From: Closterium sp. NIES-65
Taxonomy: Eukaryota; Streptophyta; Zygnematophyceae; Desmidiales; Closteriaceae
DNA length: 64,000 nucleotides
NCBI GenBank assembly: GCA_948144175.1
Contig: CANXME010002579.1
Span: 1,486,001 to 1,550,000 of the forward strand
Direction of reading: 5' to 3'
Below, in pieces: positions 53,702-63,400 of the stretch (position 1 is its first letter; every line of letters starts with the position of its first letter). Both the position numbers and the translations under genes were made by a program. The notes under the pieces are model-generated. The model worked only from the letters and a program-made list of their open reading frames with translations, had not been told where the DNA came from and searched no databases.

Positions 53702-54601
53702 GTGGATGAGGCATATGTGCTATGTGATGATGATCTATTAAAGCTAGAGAAGCTTGCTGATTGCAAAATCTCTTGTTTGTTTGCCTCTTCTTTTAATAAA
53801 AACTCTGTTTTTTACACTCGATCGTACCCACTTGAGAACATCACCCTGGCAGCAATGCAAGATAAGTTTTCAATCATTTTCTGTGGCTTGGACATTCTGC
53901 CTTCGGTCATAGAGATTGTGAGCCGTTGCACTCAAGAGCACCCCCTGACTTCGGTCGCGTTGGTGACTCGCACAGTGAAAGGCGAATTGTTCCATGCGCT
54001 TCGTGGATGGCCGGTCCTAGCGGCGTGGGACAAGGGACACCATGTGTGGTGGACCAACTCTCAGTCACATGGACGCGCTCGTCACAACGTCAAGGTGTAC
54101 TTCAAACCCTCGACGAGTATTGTGGCATGTCCTATTCGCCCAAAGCATCAACAAAATTTGTTGCTTGCGGGTAGCGTGAACGGGGAAAACGCAAAAATCC
54201 TTGTTGACACGGGTGCAACTGTTTCCCTCTTTGACGAAAAGTGGGCCACAGCACGCACGATCCTCGTTGAAGGACCGTCTTGCCCCATTCGCCTTGGTGA
54301 TGATAGCATTATCCCAAGCAAAGGGTAGACACGGATCAACATGGATATTGAGGGTTATCACGAAGAAATTTGCGCGTATGTTTTACCCCTTCTCGCAGGT
54401 GTCGACCTTGTCCTTGGAATGGATTGGCTTCGAGCGAATGAAGTCAAGCTGGATTTCCAGGACAATACTGTCTCATTCCTAAAGAATGGTGACACAGTCC
54501 AATGGAAAGTGCCTAAGGACTTGATCACGAACGAACAGCAAACGTCGAAGCGTCCCGATGTGAGTTTTGCGCTTGCGAACGAGTTCGGACAGCATGTTTG
54601 A
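53702..54601 (+). pseudogene. Gypsy protease region
   Basis: NAKILVDTGATVSLFDEKWA (~54190) carries the DTG active site of a retropepsin. A TAG at 54326 interrupts the flap region, and VLPLLAGVDLVLGMDWLRAN (the ILGxDxL-type motif) follows in frame, then a TGA at 54599. These are point stops in one frame. Confidence 0.88.
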
Positions 54602-56185
54602 CAAGCCGATACCTTCTTTGTGGTACAGCTTGAGAACGCTCAACACGAGATGCCTGGGGTCGAAAATTTTCCGCCTCAGATGAAAGCACTGGCGGACGAG
54701 TTTGCAGAGGTTTTTAAACCCATCCCAGATGGCCTTCCTCCGGACCGTGCTGTCGGTCACACCATTCCAGTGGAGCCTGGAAAACTCCCACCTTTTAGAC
54801 CACTGTATCGCCTCAGTCCAGCTGAGTACGAGGAGGCTAAACAACAAATTGAGGAGTATCTCAGGAAGGGATGGATTGAACCAAGCGCATCACCTTACGG
54901 AGCGCCGATCTTGTTCGTGAACAACAAGGGCGGAGGGTTACGCATGTGCGTAGACTACCGTGCTCTGAACAAGATAACGGTGAAGAACAGGTATCCCCTA
55001 CCGAGGATAGAGGACCTGTTCGACAAACTCCAGGGTGCCCAGTGGTTCAGCGCATTGGACCTCGCACAAGGGTATCACCAATTGCGCATCACTGAAGAAG
55101 ATGTACCCAAGACGGCTTTCCGATCGCCGTTTGGTCATTTTCAGTGGCGAGTGCTGAGCTTTGGCTTGACCACTGCTCCTGCATCTTTTCAAAGAGCTAT
55201 GAATGATGTCTTTCGCGAGGCGACTGGACAGTTCGTTCTAATCTATCTGGATGACATCTTGGTTTATTCCAAGACAGAAGAGGAGCACACGCGACACCTT
55301 AAATGGGTGTTAGGGAAACTCCGAGAGCATAAGTTCTATGCTCGCCTATGGAAATGTCATTTCTACAAACGCGAGTTGGAATATCTTGGCCATCTCGTGG
55401 GAAATGATGGTCTCAAAGTAGACCCAAAGAAAGTTGTCGCAGTCCAAAACTGGCCGGTGCCACAAGATGTGGGTCAAATCAGGTCGTTTTTAGGACTGGC
55501 GAACTATTTTCGTCGATTTTTGCAGAATTATTTTACCGTTGTTGCTCCATTGACGGCCCTCACTCGCAAGAGTAGTGCTTGGCAATGGACACAACAATGC
55601 CAAAAGGCATTCGACGAGGTCAAGCGAATGCTGACCAATGCTCCGGTACTGGTTTTACCAGATCCGACAAAGCCCTATGAGGTTGTTACTGACGCCTCAT
55701 TGATTGGGATTGGGGCGGTCCTCTTGCAAGAAGGGAGACCAGTGGCATTTGAGAGTCGAAAGCTCTCCCCGGCAGAGCAGCGCTATACGACGTCCGAACA
55801 AGTATTGTTGGCGGTCGTTCATGCGCTACGCACATGGCGATGTTATCTGGAGGGTGTGGACTTTGTGGTTACGACTGATCACTGTCCAAACACCTATTTC
55901 GCCACCCAAGCCACGCTTACTCGACGTCAAGCCCGATGGGCGGAACTCCTTAGTGGGTTCACCTTCGATACTCGATATCGAGCAGGTTCGACGAACCTGG
56001 CTGACCCCCTCAGCAGACAGCCGATAGGGGCAGCAACATGGCTAGACGACACAGAAGATGCGGCAGTATTTTCTGCTTGCTTCAGTGTCCTAGCAACGGC
56101 TCGAGTGAGTGAGATTACCTTCAGTGGTTTTCTGAAACGCATCCGCACAGGGTATCAGATTGACCCCTGGTTTCAGAACCCATGA
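54602..56185 (+). CDS. Gypsy reverse transcriptase and RNase H
   Basis: Open from 54620 to TGA 56183. RT: PPDRAVGHTIPVEPGKLPPF, GWIEPSASPYGAPILFVNNK, RMCVDYRALNKITVKNRYPL, FSALDLAQGYHQLRI, TAFRSPFGHFQWRVLSFGLT, catalytic YLDD (~55245) in LIYLDDILVYSKT, GLANYFRRFL. RNase H: YEVVTDASLIGIGAVLLQEG, ESRKLSPAEQRYTTSEQVLL, DFVVTTDHCPN. Lengths and order are typical for Ty3/gypsy. The next domain follows in the same frame after one stop. Confidence 0.92.
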   Translation, partial: QADTFFVVQLENAQHEMPGVENFPPQMKALADEFAEVFKPIPDGLPPDRAVGHTIPVEPGKLPPFRPLYRLSPAEYEEAKQQIEEYLRKGWIEPSASPYGAPILFVNNKGGGLRMCVDYRALNKITVKNRYPLPRIEDLFDKLQGAQWFSALDLAQGYHQLRITEEDVPKTAFRSPFGHFQWRVLSFGLTTAPASFQRAMNDVFREATGQFVLIYLDDILVYSKTEEEHTRHLKWVLGKLREHKFYARLWKCHFYKRELEYLGHLVGNDGLKVDPKKVVAVQNWPVPQDVGQIRSFLGLANYFRRFLQNYFTVVAPLTALTRKSSAWQWTQQCQKAFDEVKRMLTNAPVLVLPDPTKPYEVVTDASLIGIGAVLLQEGRPVAFESRKLSPAEQRYTTSEQVLLAVVHALRTWRCYLEGVDFVVTTDHCPNTYFATQATLTRRQARWAELLSGFTFDTRYRAGSTNLADPLSRQPIGAATWLDDTEDAAVFSACFSVLATARVSEITFSGFLKRIRTGYQIDPWFQNP

Positions 56186-57340
56186 AACACGAAGGAAATC
56201 AAGTGGGAGCACGAGCTCTGGTGGCGTAAGAATGAGATTGTTGTACCTCACGTGGGTAACCTGCGGAATGATATTCTGGAAGAAGTGCATGCCACTAAGT
56301 ACGGAGGGCACCTAGGGGTCAAAAAGACCAGGTGGGCCTTGAGTGATGTATACTGGTGGCCGGGATTGGGCACTGAGGTCCAGGAATTCGTGGCGCACTG
56401 CGACGCATGCGCACGAAATAAAACGGACACAAAGAAGCCTGGTGGTTTGCTTCAACCACTCGAGATCCCGAATGAACCTTGGGAGAGCGTATCCTTGGAT
56501 TTTATCACGGATCTTCCCAAGTCTCGCGATGGCCATACAGCGATCCTAGTGTTTGTGGATCGTCTGACAAAAATGGTGCATTTCGTGGCTACTACAACTG
56601 ACGTATCCGCGGAAGATACGGCCAAATTGTTTGTGGCACACGTTTTCCGCTTACACGGGTTACCACGCGTATTGGTGTCCGACCAGGATCCGCGTTTCAC
56701 AAGCCGGTTCTGGCAAGAAGTCACACGGACACTAGGAACGAAGCTTAAGTTGTCATCGGCGTTCCACCCACAAACCGATGGGCAGACGGAACGAACAAAC
56801 CGGACACTTGAGCAGATGCTTCGTTCATTCATTGGCCCAACTCAGGATGATTGGGACGAGTTGTTGCCTGTCGTTGAATTCGCAGTGAACAATTCAGTTC
56901 ATGAAGGTACACGTGAGAAACCTTTCATTCTGAACTATGGTCGGCATCCCACAACACCTGCTACGCATGGGATCGGTGGATTGAAAATTCCTGCCGCTAA
57001 AGACTTTGTTGGCAAGCAGCAAGAAGCGCTTAAGTCTGCTCGCCATTGGCTGCAACTCTCTCAGCAGCGACAAAAGTCTTACGCCGACATGAAACGCCGG
57101 GAAGTCTCATTTGAGGTTGGAGACAAAGTTTTGTTGAGCACGAAGAACATTCGTCTCAAAATCCCTGGAGCACGAAAGCTGTTCCCTCGATGGATTGGGC
57201 CATTTGAGGTGATCAAGCGTGTTGGTGTGGTAGCCTACAAGCTTAAGCTACCTGACACTTTACAGATTCACAACGTCTTCCATGTGTCTCTGTTGAATAA
57301 GTACATTGCAGAGGGCAAGTACTTACCGCCACCAACAATC
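56186..57340 (+). CDS. Gypsy integrase
   Basis: Zinc domain with HATKYGGHLG and CDACARNK, core DFITDLPKSRDGHTAILVFV, LVSDQDPRFTSRFWQ and FHPQTDGQTERTNRTLEQML (D, D, E), then FPRWIGPFEVIKRVGVVAYK and IHNVFHVSLLNKY, the GPY/F-type end. No chromodomain is seen because the element is broken here. Residues read after about 57340 belong to E6. Confidence 0.9.
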
Positions 57341-58392
57341 GTCCTACGGGCGGAGAGGAGGGAACGACCACGGCTGCCGCCACGGCTCAACGGACCCCAC
57401 GGCGCGAAACCCGCAGTGCTACGAGGGCACAAGGCATCACCTGGGGCCAGCCAAGGGCTGGCCAGGCAACGCCGATGCTGACGCCGTGGATCCCGGCGGA
57501 AGCACCGCAACGGGCAGGCCGAGGCGAGCAGAACACCGGCCTTCGGGGGGGAGAAATGGCTCGCGGAGCAAGGGGAGGAGTGCGAGGGGCCAGACGGGGA
57601 CTGGGCGGGAGAGGCCCAATTGTCGGCGGAAGGGTCGCGCTCGTGAGAACGGGAACGTGGCGGGAACGCCACGAGCGACCGGAGCAAGCGGAGCATACAA
57701 CGAATTAAAACGACGAAGCTGATGAAAACACCGATGAGGGGGGTGATTATGTAGCTGAATCGGCGGAGCCATCGGAGGAAATCTCGTTGGAGGATGAGGA
57801 GGGAGCACACATGACGAGAAGAACTGGGGAGCGAAGGAGAACCCAGAACGATGGGGTAAACCCCCGGGGCGATAACCCGCAGGGTACGAGAATTGGGAAC
57901 GAGGGAGCGCCAAGAGTAAGGGGGAACCCAAGTGTGGTGGGAGAAAATGGGGACGCAACCAACGAGGGACAAAGTGACTCTGGGGTCAGATCACCGTCTG
58001 ACCTGGCGGAGGATTCTGCCATCTGGGAGTTGGCAGCCACGTGGGATAAATACCCACTCCAAAAAGGGGATCAACCCTTCTTGGTCCGCAGAATGCCGCC
58101 CAGGATCCTGGAAAGCTACTCGCTCTGTCTCCTGGCGCCCCTCGTTCGACTCTCGAAGAATCCTGACTGCCCAGGTGCATGGGCGATCCTGCTGTATCTG
58201 CCGAGGCTGACGCTACGCCCGGCCTCCGAACCTGTTGAAGGCAGCCGGTGGACAGAAATAGAGCTGCGCCTGCACCAGTTCCAACTCGGCAGCTGGCAGA
58301 CCCTGTACACCGACGCATGAGTTATCCCCGACAATGAAAGCCCGACACGACACCAGCCGGATGACGCAGGTTTATGCGCGAGGGCGGAAGGA
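57341..58392 (+). pseudogene. E6 N-terminal region
   Basis: RGARGGVRGARRGLGGRGP, TWRERHERPEQAE, then after TAA ~57709 an acidic tract (SAEPSEEISLEDEEGAH), LAEDSAIWELAATWDKYPLQ, FLVRRMPPRILESYSLCLLA and ILLYLPRLTLRPASEPVEG. A TGA at 58318 replaces the Gly of EAGVIP seen in E5; the frame beyond is unchanged. Confidence 0.82.
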
Positions 58393-60951
58393 TTGATACG
58401 AAAAGGAAACATTTCCAAGGCGGTAGCAGCGTTACGAACTACACCGCTCGCGAAAGCAACGGCAGAAACATTGACTGCCCTCCAAGCGAAACACCCCGCA
58501 GCCGAAACTTCGCTACCGGGACTGGTTACAGGGTTCAACCGCTCGACCCTCAGTGTGTCAACAGACGAACTTCGCGAAATCCTGAAGAAATGCCCGAACG
58601 GGGTTGGAGCCGGCCCATCTGGCACCTGTTTTGAACACCTCAAGGATCCGGCACTGGCAAACGGGGAGGTGCTTATTCTACTCGCTAAGGTGGTGACGTA
58701 CCTGCTGAGCATGTTCCAAACACAAACGACCCGAGATTTGCTGCTGCCTTCACGGTTGATCGCCCTAGAAAAACCAGGAGGTGGAGTCCGGCCCATTGCG
58801 ATAGGGGAGGCCATCCTTCGAGTCGTAGCTAAGGCGGCATTGCGTGGTTTAACCAAGAACATTAAGGCCTTTTTTCTACCAGTCCAGTTTGGGGTAGCGA
58901 TACCGGGCGGCGCAGAGTGTATCGTCCACTCCGTCAGATCGTTACTGAGAGACGATGACACACGAGTAGCGCTGCAGCTGGACATAGAAAACGCCTTCAA
59001 CAATGTCGAACGGGCGGCTTTCTTCAACGCTCTCTCCCAGTCCAGTCTACTGCAGCTAATGCCCCTGGCCCAAACTCTCTATGAGGCACCGTTGCCACTC
59101 TTGGTTGACGAGCGGTTCGGAGTGAACCAAATCCTCTCGTCACGCGGGGTGCATCAAGGGGACCCGCTCGGTCCACTACTCTTCGCGGCAGCAATTCAAC
59201 CATGCCTGCTAAGTACGGCGACCCTCCTACCGGAAGTCGCGATAGTAGCCTACGCCGACGACATAACGATAGTGGGGCCAAAGGAGGCCTGCTATGAGGC
59301 CTTTGGGGCCATTACCAGGGAGCTGGCAACACTCGGCCTCCGCTGCAACATCGCAAAATCGTCGGCCTGGGGACAGTCGTTGGCGGAAGACGGCGGCACG
59401 CCACCTCCCATCAGCCTGCAGCAGACCACCGACGAGATCCGAGTCCTAGGCAGCCCAGTCGGCGTGTCCACCTTCTGCACCACCCAAGCACAAACACGGC
59501 TTGTTGAGGCGTCGGCCCCGTTACCCCTGGTGGCGCAGCTCCACCCGCAGAGCGCAATGCTCATCCTCACGAGGAGCATATCCCGCCGAATGTCCTACTT
59601 CCTGCGGACGACACCGGCGGAAGTCCTGGGGAGAGAGGAGTGGAGGAGCTGGAGTGAGACCCTGATGGCAACGGCCCTAGCAGCAGCGAAGCTTCGAGTA
59701 CCTTCAGACGAGCTGGAGAGGAGTCTGTTGTGGCGCCAGGGGAGTCTGCCAATCAGGCTGGGAGGCCTGGAGATTCTTGACCTAGTCTCCGAGGCACCTG
59801 CGGCCTACATCGCCTCGGTCACAGCGGCGCAGCAGTTGCTGCGCCAGATGAACTTGCCTGAGGCCTATCTCTTGAGCAGGGGGGTCGAGCTGCTCTGCCC
59901 TGATTGGACCCCAGCCCCGCCTAGCATCAACCCCCTGACAGCTCTGGAGGCCGGGCTACCCCTAGCGGCACGGGCGGCACTACACACTTACAGGGAGCAG
60001 CCGGCGGGACAGGGGAACCTTCAACTGACCCTGTCTCGCCACATCAATGAGACGAGAGCGGCGGAGCTGCTGGCCGACACAATAGAAGACCGCCCAGGGA
60101 AGGACCGTGGGCACGCATTGCGGCTCATCAGCCTGCAAGGGGTAGGCGCGGGGGATTGGCTCCATGCCGTCCCAACGAGATCTGACCTTACTTTCGCCCC
60201 TGGTCAGTTCTCGTTGGCACTTGGCTTTCGCCTCGGAATGGCTCTGCCAGTCACAACCACCTGCCCGTGCAAGCGAGCCAACACTGCAATCACGGACACG
60301 AGCCTGGCAAACCACCTCTTACGGTGTGGGCACGGAGGAGATGTAGTCCGCACACACGATGCTCTAGTGTTTACTCTGCTCCGGATGGCGAAGGAGGCCG
60401 ACTTCACGGTTTTCCACGAAACCACCGCCTTTTCCCCACCGGTGCTGAGGAAGAGAGGAGACCTGGCTATTCGGGACAAGGAGTCAAATGAGACTTGGGT
60501 CACAGACGTGACAGTGACCGACCCAGTGCTGCAGTGCCGTGACAAGCGCGCCCGAAAGCCGCCTGGATGGGCGGCACGAGAAGCCTCAGAGAGGAAACAC
60601 AGGCTCTATGAGGGGCGGCCTGACTACGTGGGTTTCTTCGGGTTGGCAGTGGAAACATACGGTGCCCTAGCTACACACACACAGCAGTTCATCCGCTTGC
60701 TAGCAACCTCGACGGCGAAAACTAGGTTCCGCCAGGGGAGGCTCACCACCACCACTGCTCGGCTCACCGCTCACTACAGGCAGCGCTTCAGCATCATGCT
60801 CCAGCGCTCACAGGCCTCGTCATTCCTGAACAAGTCGAACATAGGGGACGTGGCAGCCTTCTCACAGGCGGCCAGGGACCCCTGGGAACCTAGCCTAGGG
60901 GATCTCTGGCAAGTCCTGGAGGATGAGATGGATGGGGTGATGGGTCAGTGA
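58393..60951 (+). CDS. E6 reverse transcriptase - zinc knuckle - RLE (852 codons)
   Basis: Uninterrupted. The listed start ATG is internal; translation in an intact element would begin far upstream. GVGAGPSGTCFEHLKDP (~70-86), RPIAIGEAILRVVAKAAL (~133), LDIENAFNNVE (~195), HQGDPLGPLLFAAAIQP (from 254; His where relatives have Arg), catalytic YADD 287-290, LRCNIAKSSAWG. Knuckle C624-x-C626...H641-x3-C645. Endonuclease: KRGD at 687-690 and TDVTV with D705, 15 residues apart, then RKPPGWAAREASERK with candidate Lys. The C-terminal motif SLGDLWQVLEDEMD closes it. The order RT, CCHC, RLE matches R2/Dong-type LINEs. It would nick GA-repeat DNA and prime on it. Confidence 0.88.
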   Translation: MIRKGNISKAVAALRTTPLAKATAETLTALQAKHPAAETSLPGLVTGFNRSTLSVSTDELREILKKCPNGVGAGPSGTCFEHLKDPALANGEVLILLAKVVTYLLSMFQTQTTRDLLLPSRLIALEKPGGGVRPIAIGEAILRVVAKAALRGLTKNIKAFFLPVQFGVAIPGGAECIVHSVRSLLRDDDTRVALQLDIENAFNNVERAAFFNALSQSSLLQLMPLAQTLYEAPLPLLVDERFGVNQILSSRGVHQGDPLGPLLFAAAIQPCLLSTATLLPEVAIVAYADDITIVGPKEACYEAFGAITRELATLGLRCNIAKSSAWGQSLAEDGGTPPPISLQQTTDEIRVLGSPVGVSTFCTTQAQTRLVEASAPLPLVAQLHPQSAMLILTRSISRRMSYFLRTTPAEVLGREEWRSWSETLMATALAAAKLRVPSDELERSLLWRQGSLPIRLGGLEILDLVSEAPAAYIASVTAAQQLLRQMNLPEAYLLSRGVELLCPDWTPAPPSINPLTALEAGLPLAARAALHTYREQPAGQGNLQLTLSRHINETRAAELLADTIEDRPGKDRGHALRLISLQGVGAGDWLHAVPTRSDLTFAPGQFSLALGFRLGMALPVTTTCPCKRANTAITDTSLANHLLRCGHGGDVVRTHDALVFTLLRMAKEADFTVFHETTAFSPPVLRKRGDLAIRDKESNETWVTDVTVTDPVLQCRDKRARKPPGWAAREASERKHRLYEGRPDYVGFFGLAVETYGALATHTQQFIRLLATSTAKTRFRQGRLTTTTARLTAHYRQRFSIMLQRSQASSFLNKSNIGDVAAFSQAARDPWEPSLGDLWQVLEDEMDGVMGQ

Positions 60952-61270
60952 GCGGGATAGAAATTGCTTGGGTGTCTAGCTGAGTGTTAGCCAAATGCAC
61001 CTCTGGCTCTTGCCTCTGTGGATTGCCTTGCCTTGCCTTGCTTGCCTGGCTCGGGTGGGCCTTGCCTTGTGTGCCTGTTCTGTGTGTTTTGCACCCCCTC
61101 ACTTGCCCCCAAGTTCCTGACCCACTGGCGTAAAGGACTTGCAAGCCTGGCCACCCGTGGTGCCCACCTCGGCCTTGCCAAGCATTACCGGCTGCTCTTA
61201 GTACTAGGGATGTTGTGCACCTGTTCTTGCCATGCCTGTACCCCTATGAACCTATCAATGAAGGACTGCT
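60952..61270 (+). other. E6 3' UTR
   Basis: Non-coding, rich in CTTGCC repeats (CTTGCCTTGCCTTGCTTGCC at ~61024). It ends with CTTGCCATGCCTGTACC, then ATCAATGAAGGACTGCTTGA, the family's 3' terminal motif likely read by the RT for priming. Confidence 0.7.
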
Positions 61271-61300
61271 TGAGAGAGTGAGAGGGAGAGAGAGGGGGAG
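61271..61300. repeat. Imperfect GA tract after E6
   Basis: GAGAGAGTGAGAGGGAGAGAGAGGGGGAG, a decayed GA array. E8 begins directly after it. Confidence 0.8.
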
Positions 61301-61410
61301 TTGTGAATAGGATTTGGTGCTCTGATTGCTAGTTTGTTACAACCATACACTGCATGTTTGTACCTTGCTGCCATATCAATACACGGACCATTAGACAGAG
61401 AGGGAGAGAA
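61301..61410 (+). mobile_element. Tail-only GA-LINE copy E8 with GA tract
   Basis: Only ~90 bp: TTGTGAATAGG...GTTACAACCATACACTGCATGTTTGTACCTTGC, then CCATATCAATACACGGACCATTAGACAGAGAGGGAG. The end is closest to the E3b/E4-type tail (GGACCATTAGA). It is read as a very short, strongly 5'-truncated insertion into the GA tail of E6. Confidence 0.7.
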
Positions 61411-61543
61411 CGGCATCAAAATGAACAAGAGTGATTGCACTAGGAAAGAGTTGGGTACAAGTAGGAAACCCTAGACTTACTGTACCCCATAGTAACTACC
61501 CCACTACAGCCTAAACAAACTGTAGTAGATATAACATTTGACA
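61411..61543 (-). repeat. Copia-4 3' LTR
   Basis: Shares AGAGTTGGGTACAA, AGGAAACCCTAGA and GTACCCCATAGTAACTACCC with the solo LTR at 20994 and less closely with Copia-1. The outer end is uncertain by ~15 bp because it merges with GA-rich sequence and no second LTR is available. Confidence 0.7.
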
Positions 61544-61768
61544 CACCCCCATAGGCAAAGTGGGGGAGAACAAGGGGTCACAAGACCAGTTTAGAGAGGC
61601 AAAGCAAGCTCAGGGTGGATCACAACGTCACCACACACTCTGACCACAAGCTAAGAGCCACAAGGCCAGTTCACATGGAGAGGCATATATGCAACACAAA
61701 CAGCACTGAGATCTCTACCTAGCAAGGCAAGCATGCAGGTATATATATAGATCACAATACAAGCAAAC

Positions 61769-63400
61769 CTATAGCAGGTGAGGAAAAGTGGGCACTAGCC
61801 CTAGCATAGTGCAGAAACGCTGATGATCACTAGACGGAAGTGCCTTGGTGAATATATCAGCAGTGTTGGCCCGAGTGGCCACGTAACGCAGACAAAGCTG
61901 ACCACGCTGCTGCAACTCTCGAGCTAGGAAGTAATGCAGAGCGATGTGCTTCGTTCTGTGCTCTAGTCTGTGCTCCTCACACAAGGCAATGGTAGCCTTG
62001 TTGTCAACGTACAGCACTGGAGGGGAACGAGGCCGCTCTCCCAAGTCGGTCGGCAGGTAGGTGAGCCAGCGTAACTCCTGTGCAGCCATGGTTGTGGTGT
62101 AGATCTCAGCCTCACAACTGGAGCCGAGAATTGAAGACGAGCGAGTAGAACGCCAAGAAACTGAACCAAAGCCCAGGCTGAAGGTGTAACCCTGTGACGA
62201 CCGCTGAGTAGCCTGTTCGTCAACCCAAGAAGCGTCTGAGTGCCCAGTAAGGACAACTGAGCTTTTCCCTCCAAGCACTAGCCCCATGCCTGATGTGCTG
62301 CACAAGTAGCGCAGTACCCTCTTAGTGGTGGCCATATGCTTAGGTCGGTGCCGACCAGGAGCCATGTAGCGAGCCAACAGACCAAGAGGGTACGCGAGGT
62401 CAGGACGAGTGCAAGTCATCAGGTACATGAGGCAACCAACTAGCTCTGGGTAAGGACCACTCGGCTCTACGGACTCGTCCAAAGGTGAAGCTGAGAGCGA
62501 GTGACCTGCAGCCAAAGGAGTGGCCTGTGCCGAGGACCAGGTGAAGCGGAAGCGCTGAAGGACCTGCTGCACCATGTGTGACTTAGTCAGTGTGATGGTG
62601 CTGCGTGGTCTGTCCCGGGTGATCTGCAAGCCAAGGTAGCTGCGCAGTTCACCTAGGTCTGTACACGTGTGTCTCTTCTACAGCTCCGACTTCACGTAGG
62701 CGAGAGCCTCAGTGTTAGCAGTGCCAAAGACCAAGTCGTCGACGTACACGAGGATGTAGAACGGCGGCAGCGAGGTGTCGGTGCGCAGAAACAGCAACGG
62801 GTCAGCAGTAGAAGGCGCGAACCCAAGAGCCGCAAGTGTAGTCCTCAGTGTGTCGTGCCACTCACGTGGCGCCTGGCGGAGACCGTAGACCGGCCGCCGG
62901 AGGCTCCACTGGGTACCAGGAGGAAACGACCGAGTGAAGCCAGGAGGGCGGCGCAGCTAGATCTCCTCGTGCAGGCTGCCCTGCAAGAAAGCTGTGCTGA
63001 AGTCAAGAGAGTGAAGCTTGTAGTCACGCTGAGCGGCAACGTGCAGCAGCACCCGAAGAGTGGTCATCTTCGGGGTGGGGGGGAAGGTCTGGAAGAAGTC
63101 AACTCCCTCTCGCTGACTGAAGCCCTGAGCAACGTACAGAGCCTTGAAGACAGGCGGAGAACCTGGCGGCCGCTTCACCTTGAAAATCCACATGCCACTG
63201 ACGATGTTCGCCCAAGGAGGGGGAACCTCGTCGACGTAAGTGCCAGTGGACTTCCAGGATGCCATCTCTGCATCCATGGTTGTCTGCCACTGAGAGGAGT
63301 ACTCACCCGCGATCGCCTCAGCGTAAGAGCGCGGGGTCGGGATGTCTGGAGCATCCGGGTCTCCCTCAGGTGCAATCAGCATGGACACGAGATGAGGTAC
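61769..63400 (-). pseudogene. Copia-4 reverse transcriptase and RNase H
   Basis: RT: TTMDAEMASWKSTGTYVDEV, FPPTPKMTTLRVLLHVAAQ, DFSTAFLQGSLHEEI then TAG at ~62957, a YVDDLVFGTA-like box near 62735 in another stretch of frame, TAG at ~62678, then LGLQITRDRPRSTITLTKS. RNase H: GHSDASWVDEQATQRSS, SCEAEIYTTTMAAQELRWLT, YVDNKATIALCEEHRLEHR, NTADIFTKALPSSDHQRF. Nonsense codons only; the order is intact. Confidence 0.88.

Larger units (their letters stand above)
50932..57340 (+). mobile_element. Ty3/gypsy element, 3' end missing
   Basis: 5' LTR, initiator-Met-like primer site, Gag with CCHC knuckle, protease, RT-RNase H and integrase in gypsy order. No 3' LTR: the sequence changes to E6 at about 57340, right after the post-integrase GPY/F-like region. 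Base composition is clearly less GC-rich than in the LINEs. The left flank is E7 coding sequence. Confidence 0.88.
57341..61270 (+). mobile_element. GA-LINE copy E6, subfamily B, 5'-truncated, best preserved
   Basis: Begins within the low-complexity N-terminal region and directly adjoins the broken gypsy element. It runs to its own 3' UTR and the tail CCTATCAATGAAGGACTGCTTGAGAGA. Contains the longest open RT-RLE frame in the window. Confidence 0.85.
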
